A DNA stretch of 61,481 bases from Aquicoccus porphyridii (GTDB lineage: Bacteria > Pseudomonadota > Alphaproteobacteria > Rhodobacterales > Rhodobacteraceae), in NCBI RefSeq assembly GCF_008369105.1, contig NZ_VINQ01000002.1, forward strand, positions 1 through 61,481, in the 5' to 3' direction. Under the pieces are notes generated by a model. The model made no database searches. It was given only the letters and a program-made list of their open reading frames with translations, and was not told the origin of the DNA. Both the position numbers and the translations under genes were made by a program. Below, in pieces: positions 1 through 7,804 of this stretch (position 1 is its first letter; every line of letters starts with the position of its first letter).

Positions 1-579
1 GCTGGAAATGCCGCCCGACAGGAAATCGGCACGGTTGAACGTCTCCGGCGCGGGTGCCCCCGAGCCGCCACCGCTATCCGCCGCCATCACGCCAGCCCCC
101 GCCAGACCAACACCCGCCGCCAGCGCACCAGCGTTGATCCCGCCGCCCGCTCCACCGCCGACCGCGGCAGCCGCCGCCTCGGTCACGAGGTCCAGCGCCT
201 GTCCACCAACCAGAACCTCGCCCGAGGCCCCGGCCACGAAGTCCTGCGACGTGATCCTGAGGATTCGCCCGTCATCGAGGACCAGCCGCGCGGACCCATC
301 GTCGAGAACCTCCGCACTGCGCACGCCCGCGATATCCGCCGCGTTGACAAGCTCGCCCGCGCCCGCCTGGGCACTGGCCATGGCGGGCAGGACCGCCATC
401 GCCGAACCGAACGTGGCCGCGGCCGTCTTTTGGCGTTTCGCGATCCACTTGATGATATGGGCGCGGCGCTCCGCCTCGCTCGAAACCATGGGCGAAGATT
501 GCTTTTGGTAATTGTCGTCGTGATTGCCGTCGGCCCGGGTGTTTTCAGTGTTCTCAATATCGCGAAAATCGGTGGTCAT
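1..579 (-). CDS. N-terminus of a large secreted/surface protein (BapA-prefix-like), truncated by window edge
   Basis: The first 193 codons of a minus-strand gene are visible; the 3' part lies outside the window. Start ATG at 579. Residues 1-50 are hydrophilic and charged, followed by an Ala-rich weakly hydrophobic stretch (about residues 53-75, ending ASAQAGAG) that is an unconventional, internally placed export-like segment. A region near residues 88-130 contains the pattern DDGSARLVLDDGRILRI, resembling the prefix module of large BapA-type type I secreted adhesins, and then a Gly/Ala-rich linker. It is transcribed divergently from the RTX/VWD gene at 946. The module assignment is inference from pattern; the frame itself is clear because codon usage and GC-third position fit and the antiparallel frames do not look like protein. 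Confidence 0.7.
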   Translation of the reverse strand, partial: MTTDFRDIENTENTRADGNHDDNYQKQSSPMVSSEAERRAHIIKWIAKRQKTAAATFGSAMAVLPAMASAQAGAGELVNAADIAGVRSAEVLDDGSARLVLDDGRILRITSQDFVAGASGEVLVGGQALDLVTEAAAAAVGGGAGGGINAGALAAGVGLAGAGVMAADSGGGSGAPAPETFNRADFLSGGISS

Positions 580-945
580 GGCGCCCCTCAAAAAAATATC
601 TGATGCAAGTATCGGCGGGATAGTCGCATATCGAAAACCCGTTTGAAAGAGTGAAAGCATACAATTTCGACGCAGGGAACAGCGCGCGCCGGAACAAGAC
701 AAACCGCTGGAACAACAAAAATTTTCCACCCCCGGTCCGTTCGGAGATTTCGCGCCTTTTTTTCCGACCTTTCCCCCTCCGAAATGACCGCGCAAACGAA
801 GACATTGATTGACTGCATAAACCGATCATGGAAACGTGGGCCTGAATCGGCAAGGAATGTTTCTGCCCTCGGACGAAATAGAAAAACCTATATCTGAAAC
901 CACCTTTTCACCCTCGCGGGAAAGTTGTAAAACAGGGAGCTTTTC
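580..945. other. Divergent intergenic region between two surface-protein genes
   Basis: This 366-nt spacer separates two divergent start codons and must carry both promoters. It is more AT-rich than its surroundings, with a T-run at about 757-763 and A-rich patches near 590 and 715. I see no convincing sigma-70 pair, no tRNA and no small gene. A possible -10-like TATATC lies at 889-894, 52 nt before the ATG at 946, but no matching -35 element was found. Confidence 0.5.
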
Positions 946-3900
946 ATGAGCACATTCGCTATCAGCGGCATCGCCGTCTTTCGCAATTCCGACACGGTCA
1001 CCAAGGTAAGCCAGGTCGAACTCCGGGCCACTTTCCGAGATGGAGAGGGCAACCTCAACTACTCCGTGCTCGGCACCTCCTCCGACGATCTCCCCGAGGT
1101 CGATATCGGCGGCGATGACCCGCTCGGCGTGCTCGTGGCCGGTGATGATGCGCCCGGCGGTCTTGCCGCGCTGCCCGACGACACCATTGATTATCTCGGT
1201 TACGTGGATACCCCCGAGGGTCGGCACGTCATCATGAGCTTCGAGATCCTCGGCGATTCCGGCGAAGAGGATATCGACCTGATCTTCCCGATCGGTGGCG
1301 ACCCGCTGACCTTTCCCACGACGGTGGCCGAATTCAATGCGCTGGACAGCAGCATCACCGGGGCCGGCGCCATCACCAGCGGCGCCTTCGCCCCGGGCAC
1401 CGATATCCCGGTCTCCGGCTTCCTGAACGTGACCGAGACCAGCAACAACCAGGTCATCGGGGATGGTGGCGACGACAACCTGACCGGCACCGCGGGCAAT
1501 GACGACGTGATCGGCCTCGGTGGCAACGACACGCTCGATGGCGGGGCTGGCGACGACTATATCAACCCGTCGAACGGGACCACGCCGAACGAGGCGGATA
1601 CCATCATCGGCAGCACCGGCGATGACGTGATCGACCTGTCCATGGTCAGCAGCTCCAGCGGCTGGACCTGGCTGGACTATGCCGGGCTGTCCGGCCCGAT
1701 CACGGTTGACCTCGACGGGGCCGAAAACACCGCGTCGGTCGACAAGGGCAGCGACGGCACCGATACCATCATCGGCGTCGCGAACCCGCTGGATGCCGGC
1801 TGGACTCTCGGCGCGCTGTCGCTGGTCGGAACCAGCGCGGGCGACACGTTCAACCTCCATGTCGATGCGGAACAATGGATGGAGCTGCAATCCGGTGACG
1901 GGGTCGACGTGATCAACATCTCCGGGCCCGGCCTCGTGCGGATCGATTTCCGCGATGCCAGCACCGGAATCGAGGTCGACCTCGACGCCAACATCATCCT
2001 CGATGACGGGTTCGGCAACACCGAAATCTTCGCCGGCAACCTGCCTTGGGCGGTTCGCGGGTCTTTCCATGACGACATGTTCACCGGCAGCGATGCGGAC
2101 GACCGTTTCCGCAAGGCCGGTGGCAACGACACGCTGGAGGGTGGCACAGGAAACGACCGGGTCAGCTACGACAGTGCCGGGATCGCCGATCTCGTGGTCG
2201 ATCTGGCCGCTGGCACCGCGGCCGGCACCGTCGATGGCGCGGCCTTTACCGACAGCCTGGGCAGTTTCGAACATGTGCGCGGCACATCCGGCAACGACTG
2301 GCTCGCCGGTGACAATCTCGGTGGCTTCAACATCCTTGACGGGCGTGGCGGCGCCGACACTTTCGTGCCCGGGGCCGGAGTGACCCGGATCGACGGGTTC
2401 ACACCCGGCGTCAGCACGCTTGACGTGGCCCGCCTCGGGGTGAGCATCGCCGATGCCAAGGCGGCACTGGAATCGGCAACTTTCGACGGATTCAGCAGCA
2501 TCGTGCTCATGCCCGACGGCTCGACACTACACTTTGTAGGCCTCGACGCGGCAGAGGTCGCCAGCATCACCCCGGTGAGCGACGACACCGGCGGCATCCT
2601 GATCGAAGGCACCCCGGGCAACGACATACTCAACGGCACGGATGGCGACGACACGGCCACCGGCAATGGCGGCGACGACCAGTTCAACCTCGGTGCGGGC
2701 GATGACACCGCCTTTGTCGGCGAGGGCAACGCCTTCATCCGCGCCGGATCGGGCAACGATACCTATCACTTCTCCGACATCGTCGAAGGCTATGTCAGTG
2801 TCCAATATGGCCACCTGACCGACCCCGCGATCCTGAGTTCCGGGTTGACCGTCGATATCGACGGCACGACCAATACCGGTACGATCGGCAAGGGCGGTCT
2901 TGGCACCGACACCCTGATCGACGTGGAAAAACCGCTCATCGCGGGCAATACGCTGGGCGGGCTGGGAATCGGCGGCACGATTGCAGACGACACCTTCAAC
3001 CTCGCCCTGACCGACACCCAGTGGATGCAGGTCATGCCCACCGGCGGCAACGACACGATCAACATAGAAAGCGGCTATGTCCGCATCCAGTATAACGATG
3101 GGTCTCCCGGCACGCTCGACGTCGACCTCGCAGCCGGAACGATCACCCGCAGCGGCGGCTCGGGCACCTTCACCGACACCATCGGTGGGGCGCGCGGCGC
3201 ATGGGAAATCTCTGCCACCAACGGGGCCGACACGATCCTCGGCTCGAACCGCGATGAAAGCTTCATCCTCAACGGCGGCGACGATACGCTTGACGGCGGC
3301 GACGGGTTCGACCGGCTGCGCTATGACCGTTCGAACTACAATGGCGGCGTCGATGCCGACCTCGAAGCCGGCACGGTGACAGGCACCGCCATCGTCGGTG
3401 GCAACCAGCCCTTCACCCACACGATCAGCAATATCGAGCACCTGCGCGGCACCGACGACAATGACCGCATCGCGGGCGATGCAAACGACAACCGCCTCGA
3501 AGGCCGCGGCGGCGATGACGCCTTCATCCTTGTCGGTGGCAACGACACCGTGGATGGCGGCGACGGCAACGACCAGGTGTTCTTCGGCGTGACCGAGGAC
3601 GAGGCCACGGTCACCTCCGACGGGACGGGCAACCATACCGTGGTCATCGGCTCGGACACGATCACGCTGACCTCGGTCGAAGACCTGATCTTCGAGGAGC
3701 CGGGCGAACCCGGGCCGACACCCCCCGCCCCCTCGGCCGCAACCCCGGCCTGGACGCTGGGCGATCCGCACCTCCTCACCCTCGATGGCCTTGGCTATGA
3801 TTTCCACGCGGTCGGCGAATACGTGCTGCTGCGCGGCCAGACCGGCGAGAGCGTCAACGGATTCGAGATCCAGTCGCGGATGACCCCGGCACAGGATGAC

Positions 3901-5175
3901 GCGGGCGTCGATCTTGACAACGTCTCGGTCAACCAGGCGATTGCCATGCGCGCGGCCAATGGCGACGCGGTGATGATCGACAGCAACGACGCCGACCCGC
4001 TTTCGGTCAACGGCACGGTGCAGACCATCGCCGATGGCGACTTCCTCGATGTCGGCGCCGACCGGATCTATCGCGCGGGCGACACCTACACGATGGTGTT
4101 TGCCGGTGACGACGGCACCCTCAACGATGGCGACACCCAGGTCGCGGTGAAGGTGCATGACGGGCGCGTCGATCTCAGCGTGCGGATCAGCGACGAACTG
4201 GCCGGGCGCGTCGAGGGCCTCCTCGGCGATGGCGACGGCGACAAGAGCAACGATGTCGCGCTTGCCGACGGCACCGTTCTGGAACGCCCCCTCGCCTTCG
4301 AGGATCTTTACGGAGATTACCGCGGCGACTGGCGCGTCGATGCCGAGGCCGACAGCCTGTTCACCTATGACACGGGCGAAACGCTGGCCGGGTTCTATGA
4401 TCCCGCCAAACCCGGATCGATCACCACCGTCGACGATTTCGACCCCGCCGACCAGGAGGCCGCCCGCCAGGCCGCGGCGGATGCCGGGCTGGCACCGGGC
4501 ACGGTGAATTACGACAACGCCGTTCTCGACTTCCTGCTGACCGGCGACCCGGACTTCGTCGAAAGCTCCGCAAGCGAGGATGTCGCGGCCCCCGAAACCA
4601 CGTCGGTCGCCCCCACCCTCGATGCGGGGCAGGAACGCGCAACGATCCAGTTCACCGTCGAGGACCGCGCCGGAGACGGGATCGACGACGCCCTTGTCGG
4701 CTTCTCGACCGGTGCCTCGACCGCGCGCAGCCTCGCCGATGGCATGGGCAGCGGCAGCGGCGCCTACAGCCTCGGCCTCGGCGACGGCGCCAGCGGCCGG
4801 GCCAGCGCGAGCAAATCCCTCTCCGAGGCCGACAGCGACCTGGTCGGTTCCGGTGACGCGCTCGACATCCTGCGCCTCGCCGTCGGGCTCGAACCGGGCT
4901 TTGGCCCCGCGCAAGACCTCGATTTCGTCGCCGGCGATCTCAACCAGGACGGACTGGTCACCGCAGGCGACGCGCTCGATGCCCTGCGCCACGCCGTCGG
5001 GCTCGAAACCGACAACGCGCCGCAATGGGTCTTCCTCGATAGCGACAACCTGCCCACCGACCTTGCCAACGACAACGTGGCCTATACGCCCGGCGTCGAC
5101 ATTGCCGCGATCAGCGATGGCCTCGACGTATCGCTCACGGGCGTCCTGTTGGGCAATATGCAGGACTTCGCCTGA
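946..5175 (+). CDS. RTX-like calcium-binding protein with VWD domain and dockerin-like C-terminus
   Basis: Predicted 1,409-residue secreted acidic protein. Start ATG has AGGGAG nine nt upstream. Residues 1-160 are a beta-rich N-terminal region. RTX-type GGxGxDx nonapeptides occur in clusters around 172-206, 390-405, 556-605, 776-790 and 850-876. Residues 936-1100 begin WTLGDPHLLTLDGLGYDFH, the hallmark start of a von Willebrand factor type D domain. Residues 1295-1355 hold two copies of a GDALDxLRxAVGLE helix; the second is preceded by DLNQDGLVTAGD, a dockerin-type EF-hand loop, while the first loop is degenerate. The RTX part contains an internal duplication with offset of about 379 residues (around 239-326 versus 618-706). 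There is no Sec signal, so type I secretion is the likely route; no ABC/MFP exporter genes are in the window. Ligand of the dockerin-like module is unknown. Confidence 0.9.
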   Translation: MSTFAISGIAVFRNSDTVTKVSQVELRATFRDGEGNLNYSVLGTSSDDLPEVDIGGDDPLGVLVAGDDAPGGLAALPDDTIDYLGYVDTPEGRHVIMSFEILGDSGEEDIDLIFPIGGDPLTFPTTVAEFNALDSSITGAGAITSGAFAPGTDIPVSGFLNVTETSNNQVIGDGGDDNLTGTAGNDDVIGLGGNDTLDGGAGDDYINPSNGTTPNEADTIIGSTGDDVIDLSMVSSSSGWTWLDYAGLSGPITVDLDGAENTASVDKGSDGTDTIIGVANPLDAGWTLGALSLVGTSAGDTFNLHVDAEQWMELQSGDGVDVINISGPGLVRIDFRDASTGIEVDLDANIILDDGFGNTEIFAGNLPWAVRGSFHDDMFTGSDADDRFRKAGGNDTLEGGTGNDRVSYDSAGIADLVVDLAAGTAAGTVDGAAFTDSLGSFEHVRGTSGNDWLAGDNLGGFNILDGRGGADTFVPGAGVTRIDGFTPGVSTLDVARLGVSIADAKAALESATFDGFSSIVLMPDGSTLHFVGLDAAEVASITPVSDDTGGILIEGTPGNDILNGTDGDDTATGNGGDDQFNLGAGDDTAFVGEGNAFIRAGSGNDTYHFSDIVEGYVSVQYGHLTDPAILSSGLTVDIDGTTNTGTIGKGGLGTDTLIDVEKPLIAGNTLGGLGIGGTIADDTFNLALTDTQWMQVMPTGGNDTINIESGYVRIQYNDGSPGTLDVDLAAGTITRSGGSGTFTDTIGGARGAWEISATNGADTILGSNRDESFILNGGDDTLDGGDGFDRLRYDRSNYNGGVDADLEAGTVTGTAIVGGNQPFTHTISNIEHLRGTDDNDRIAGDANDNRLEGRGGDDAFILVGGNDTVDGGDGNDQVFFGVTEDEATVTSDGTGNHTVVIGSDTITLTSVEDLIFEEPGEPGPTPPAPSAATPAWTLGDPHLLTLDGLGYDFHAVGEYVLLRGQTGESVNGFEIQSRMTPAQDDAGVDLDNVSVNQAIAMRAANGDAVMIDSNDADPLSVNGTVQTIADGDFLDVGADRIYRAGDTYTMVFAGDDGTLNDGDTQVAVKVHDGRVDLSVRISDELAGRVEGLLGDGDGDKSNDVALADGTVLERPLAFEDLYGDYRGDWRVDAEADSLFTYDTGETLAGFYDPAKPGSITTVDDFDPADQEAARQAAADAGLAPGTVNYDNAVLDFLLTGDPDFVESSASEDVAAPETTSVAPTLDAGQERATIQFTVEDRAGDGIDDALVGFSTGASTARSLADGMGSGSGAYSLGLGDGASGRASASKSLSEADSDLVGSGDALDILRLAVGLEPGFGPAQDLDFVAGDLNQDGLVTAGDALDALRHAVGLETDNAPQWVFLDSDNLPTDLANDNVAYTPGVDIAAISDGLDVSLTGVLLGNMQDFA

Positions 5176-5218
5176 TATTCGCAGGGCCGGGTTTCACCAC
5201 CCGGACAGCGCAACGCGA

Positions 5219-5252
5219 GGGGCGGACCGGAAACGGCCCGCCCCTTTCTCTT
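5219..5252 (+). terminator. Intrinsic terminator after the RTX/VWD gene
   Basis: GGGGCGG (5219-5225) pairs with CCGCCCC (5238-5244), with an inner CCG/CGG extension around a GAAA loop, followed by a T-rich tract TTTCTCTTGT. It lies 44 nt after the stop codon. A second smaller hairpin (CCGGGT/ACCCGG, 5187-5204) precedes it. Confidence 0.7.
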
Positions 5253-5335
5253 GTCCAACCCGTCACAAACCCCCGCCCCCACTGGACAGCCCCGCCGCAC
5301 CCGCCTACCCTCGCCCGGAAAGCGAGGTTTGCGAG

Positions 5336-5683
5336 ATGAGCGAGAAATTCCCCTTCGACGGTCGCCGCTGGCACGACATGGGCGGGCAGGATGCAGGCCC
5401 CGTCACCCCGGCCGAACATGACTTCGCGCTCTGGGAAAAGCGCGTCGACGCGCTCCAGGTGCTGATGTCGACCAAGGGCCATTTCACCGTCGATGGCCTG
5501 CGCCGCGCGCTCGAAGACATGGGCGAGGATGCCTATGAAAAATACAGCTATTACGAACGCTGGATCGCCGCGGTGAACCAGAACCTCATTGAGGCCGGTC
5601 TCTACACGCTCGAAGAGCTGGGCGAAAAGATGGACGAGGCCCGCACCCGCGGCGAAACCTATGGCGAGGCCGCCCGTGGCTAG
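5336..5683 (+). CDS. Nitrile hydratase beta N-half-like / thiocyanate hydrolase beta-type subunit
   Basis: 115 residues. It matches the N-terminal half of nitrile hydratase beta: WHDMGG (12-17), HDFALWEKRVDAL (28-40) and YYERW (72-76) in the order seen in NHase beta and related activator (P14K/P15K) proteins. In cobalt NHases beta is a single chain; in thiocyanate hydrolase (SCNase) it is split into two subunits, as here. It is the first gene of a three-gene set, overlapping the next by 8 nt. Start ATG has GCGAGG upstream and replaces a longer reading frame that would run into the terminator. An alternative role is metallochaperone-like activator, because those proteins share this fold; gene order (N-half, C-half, alpha) favours a structural subunit. 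Confidence 0.8.
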   Translation: MSEKFPFDGRRWHDMGGQDAGPVTPAEHDFALWEKRVDALQVLMSTKGHFTVDGLRRALEDMGEDAYEKYSYYERWIAAVNQNLIEAGLYTLEELGEKMDEARTRGETYGEAARG

Positions 5684-5954
5684 CCCGGCGGACAAGGTGC
5701 GCGTCAAGACCATGATGCCCCCGGGCCATGTCCGCGCGCCCGCCTATCTGCGCGGCAAGATCGGAGTGATCGAACGTCCCCTGGGCGAGTTCGGCAACCC
5801 CGAACTTCTGGCCTATGGTCATACCGACGGCCCGAAGAAACCGCTCTACCGCGTCCGCTTCACCATGGCCGAGATCTGGGGCGACGCGGCCGAAACCCCG
5901 ACCGACACGATCGACGCCGAAATCTACGGCCACTGGCTCGAACCGGCCCCCTGA
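5676..5954 (+). CDS. Nitrile hydratase beta C-half-like / thiocyanate hydrolase alpha-type subunit
   Basis: 92 residues from a GTG start; an in-frame ATG at 5661 would add five residues. The GTG is preferred because GCGAGG sits seven nt upstream and because the overlap with the preceding stop is short. The sequence follows the SH3-like C-terminal domain of NHase beta: GHVRAPAYLRGKIGVIE (17-33), then LYRVRFTMAEIWG and a closing DTIDAEIYGHWLEP. As a separate small polypeptide it matches the split-beta organisation of thiocyanate hydrolase. It should assemble with its two neighbours into the metalloenzyme. Confidence 0.78.
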   Translation: MASPADKVRVKTMMPPGHVRAPAYLRGKIGVIERPLGEFGNPELLAYGHTDGPKKPLYRVRFTMAEIWGDAAETPTDTIDAEIYGHWLEPAP

Positions 5955-5998
5955 TCCCGGGGCGCATGTCACCCCCCCTTCCCCGCGCGAGACACATC

Positions 5999-6655
5999 AT
6001 GCCGCATGACCATCACGATCACGACCATTTCCACCACGACGGGATGAGCCCCTCGGGCCACCCCTACCGTGCCGACAATGACGAACCGCTCAGCTATTGG
6101 CAGTGCATGGAAATCGCCGTGCGCGAATTGCTGATCGAAAAGGGCCACGTCACCCCCGCCGAGATCGCCGCCCAGATCGAGGCGATGGATGCGCGCAGCC
6201 CCGCCAACGGCGCCGCCGTGGTGGCCCGGGCTTGGACCGACCCCGCGTTCAAGGCGCGCCTGCTCGCCGATGCCTCCGCCGCCAGCGCCGAGATGGGCTT
6301 TGACATCGGCGGGCTGCGCCTCATCGCGGTCGAGAACACCGGGGACGTGCATAACGTGATCGTCTGCACGCTCTGCTCGTGCTACCCGCGCAACCTTCTG
6401 GGCCTGCCGCCCGATTGGTACAAGACCCGCGCCTATCGCGCGCGCACCGTCAAGGAACCGCGCAAGGTGCTGGCCGAGTTCGGGCTTGAATTGCCCGAAA
6501 CCACGCAGGTGCGCGTCCATGACAGCACCGCCGACATGCGCTATATCGTGCTGCCCGCCCGCCCCGCCGGGACCGAGGGCATGGACGAGACCGCGCTGGC
6601 GGCCCTCGTCACCCGCGATTCGATGATCGGCACCGGGCTGCCCAAGACGCCCTGA
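5999..6655 (+). CDS. Cobalt-type nitrile hydratase alpha / thiocyanate hydrolase gamma-like catalytic subunit
   Basis: 218 residues. The metal-binding cysteine claw is C123-T-L-C126-S-C128; Thr after the first Cys is the cobalt-type signature (iron enzymes have Ser). After the claw comes Y-P-R131, where nitrile hydratases usually carry Trp; from memory, thiocyanate hydrolase gamma has Arg at this place, so thiocyanate is a good alternative substrate to nitriles. The remaining conserved parts (LGLPPDWYK, RPAGTEG, LVTRDSMIGTG) are intact. The N-terminus is His-rich (seven His in the first 13 residues), possibly for metal capture. ATG 5999 was chosen over ATG 5966 because the His-rich start and GCGAGA spacing fit better. 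Its TGA overlaps the next ATG (TGATG). No separate activator gene is visible. Confidence 0.85.
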   Translation: MPHDHHDHDHFHHDGMSPSGHPYRADNDEPLSYWQCMEIAVRELLIEKGHVTPAEIAAQIEAMDARSPANGAAVVARAWTDPAFKARLLADASAASAEMGFDIGGLRLIAVENTGDVHNVIVCTLCSCYPRNLLGLPPDWYKTRAYRARTVKEPRKVLAEFGLELPETTQVRVHDSTADMRYIVLPARPAGTEGMDETALAALVTRDSMIGTGLPKTP

Positions 6656-7521
6656 TGCCCAAATTCACCATCAAAACCACGGCGATCCTGCTGATGATCG
6701 CCGCCATCTTCATGTTCTCCTCGATGGACGCGCTGGCCAAGCTGCTGGCCGGGCGCATCGGCACCATGCCGACGCTTTGGGCGCGCTACCTCGGGCAGGC
6801 GCTCGTCGTCTTCATCCTCGTGCTGCCACGGCTGCGCCCGGTGCTGCGCACGCGCTATCCCCGGCTGCAACTGGCGCGCTCGGTCTATCTCATGTGCGCG
6901 ACGATCTTCTTTTTCTTCGGCATCTCCAATATCGGCCTGGCCGAGGCGGCGGCGATCATGTCGACCAACCCGCTGTTCATCACGCTCGGCGCGGCGGTGT
7001 TCCTTGGCGAACGCTTCGGCATCCGCCGCGCCATGGCGATCCTCGCCGCCTGTATCGGTGCCTTTCTCGTGATCCGCCCCGGCGCCGCCGTGTTCACGCC
7101 CTATTCTCTGCTGCCGCTCGGGGCCGCGATCTGCTATTCGGCCTATGCGCTCACCACCCGCTTCGTTGGCCGCGACGAGGACGCCTGGACCTCGCTCTTT
7201 TACACCGCGCTTTTCGGGGCGGTGGTGCTTTCGGCGGCGGTGCCGTTCTTCTGGCACCCGCTGAACGGCACCGACCTCGCGCTCATGTTCGCCATCGCGA
7301 TCTGCGGCACGCTGGGCCAACTGGCGCTCATCCGCGCGCTGATGGCCGGTGAGGCCGGGATGCTCGCCCCCTTCGCCTATTTCGGGCTGGTGTTTTCAAG
7401 CTTTTACGGCGCCACCATCTTCGGCGACCTGCCCGACTGGCTCACCATTCTCGGCGCCGCGACCATCGCGGGCGCGGGCATCTACGTCTGGTATCGCGAA
7501 ACCTTCGTCAAAGCGCCATGA
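6655..7521 (+). CDS. EamA/DMT-family inner-membrane transporter
   Basis: 288 residues, about ten predicted transmembrane segments in two five-helix EamA repeats (residues about 8-140 and 150-283), the normal length for the drug/metabolite transporter superfamily. Motifs such as GLAEAAAIMSTNPLFITLGAAVFLGE are typical of the first repeat. Translation is coupled to the upstream catalytic subunit by a one-base TGATG overlap, so it may move a substrate or product of that enzyme; that link is inference. Substrate cannot be read from sequence. Confidence 0.85.
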   Translation: MPKFTIKTTAILLMIAAIFMFSSMDALAKLLAGRIGTMPTLWARYLGQALVVFILVLPRLRPVLRTRYPRLQLARSVYLMCATIFFFFGISNIGLAEAAAIMSTNPLFITLGAAVFLGERFGIRRAMAILAACIGAFLVIRPGAAVFTPYSLLPLGAAICYSAYALTTRFVGRDEDAWTSLFYTALFGAVVLSAAVPFFWHPLNGTDLALMFAIAICGTLGQLALIRALMAGEAGMLAPFAYFGLVFSSFYGATIFGDLPDWLTILGAATIAGAGIYVWYRETFVKAP

Positions 7522-7570
7522 CAAGGGCGCCCGACCGATGCAATGGCCATGCTTTTGCCCCACTTACTCC

Positions 7571-7744
7571 TTACCCGCGTCCCCCGAACCGGGCGAGTGT
7601 CCACCAGACGAAAACCAGACCGAGGCCGACCATGGACCCGAACGCCAGCACACGGGCGCGCGGCGCACGCGCAACTGACATCCCCCGGATCAAGACCAAG
7701 GCGCCAAGGGACCACGCCCAACCGTGCCCCCGGCTGCGGCCCAT
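7571..7744 (-). CDS. Possible 57-residue membrane protein (low confidence)
   Basis: A short minus-strand frame in the 283-nt gap between the EamA gene and the DUF2927 gene. It encodes two hydrophobic segments (WAWSLGALVLI and FGSMVGLGLVFVWWTLARF) separated by a basic loop, a plausible small inner-membrane hairpin. ATG 7744 was chosen; an upstream in-frame ATG at 7816 would overlap the neighbouring start. No family recognised, and GC-rich antisense frames can look hydrophobic by chance. Confidence 0.3.
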   Translation of the reverse strand: MGRSRGHGWAWSLGALVLIRGMSVARAPRARVLAFGSMVGLGLVFVWWTLARFGGRG

Positions 7745-7804
7745 GACCCGCCAAATCGCCTGCGACCAGCGTGAAACCGCGCCTGCACGGCGGGGGGCCG
7801 CGTG

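Noticed and set aside
826-5025. Very long minus-strand open frames (826-2274 and 2527-5025) opposite the RTX/VWD gene
   Set aside because: They mirror the high-GC, Asp/Gly-rich repeats of the sense gene; the translations are Val/Asp/Gly-rich without domain signatures, and the sense frame has clear RTX, VWD and dockerin motifs.
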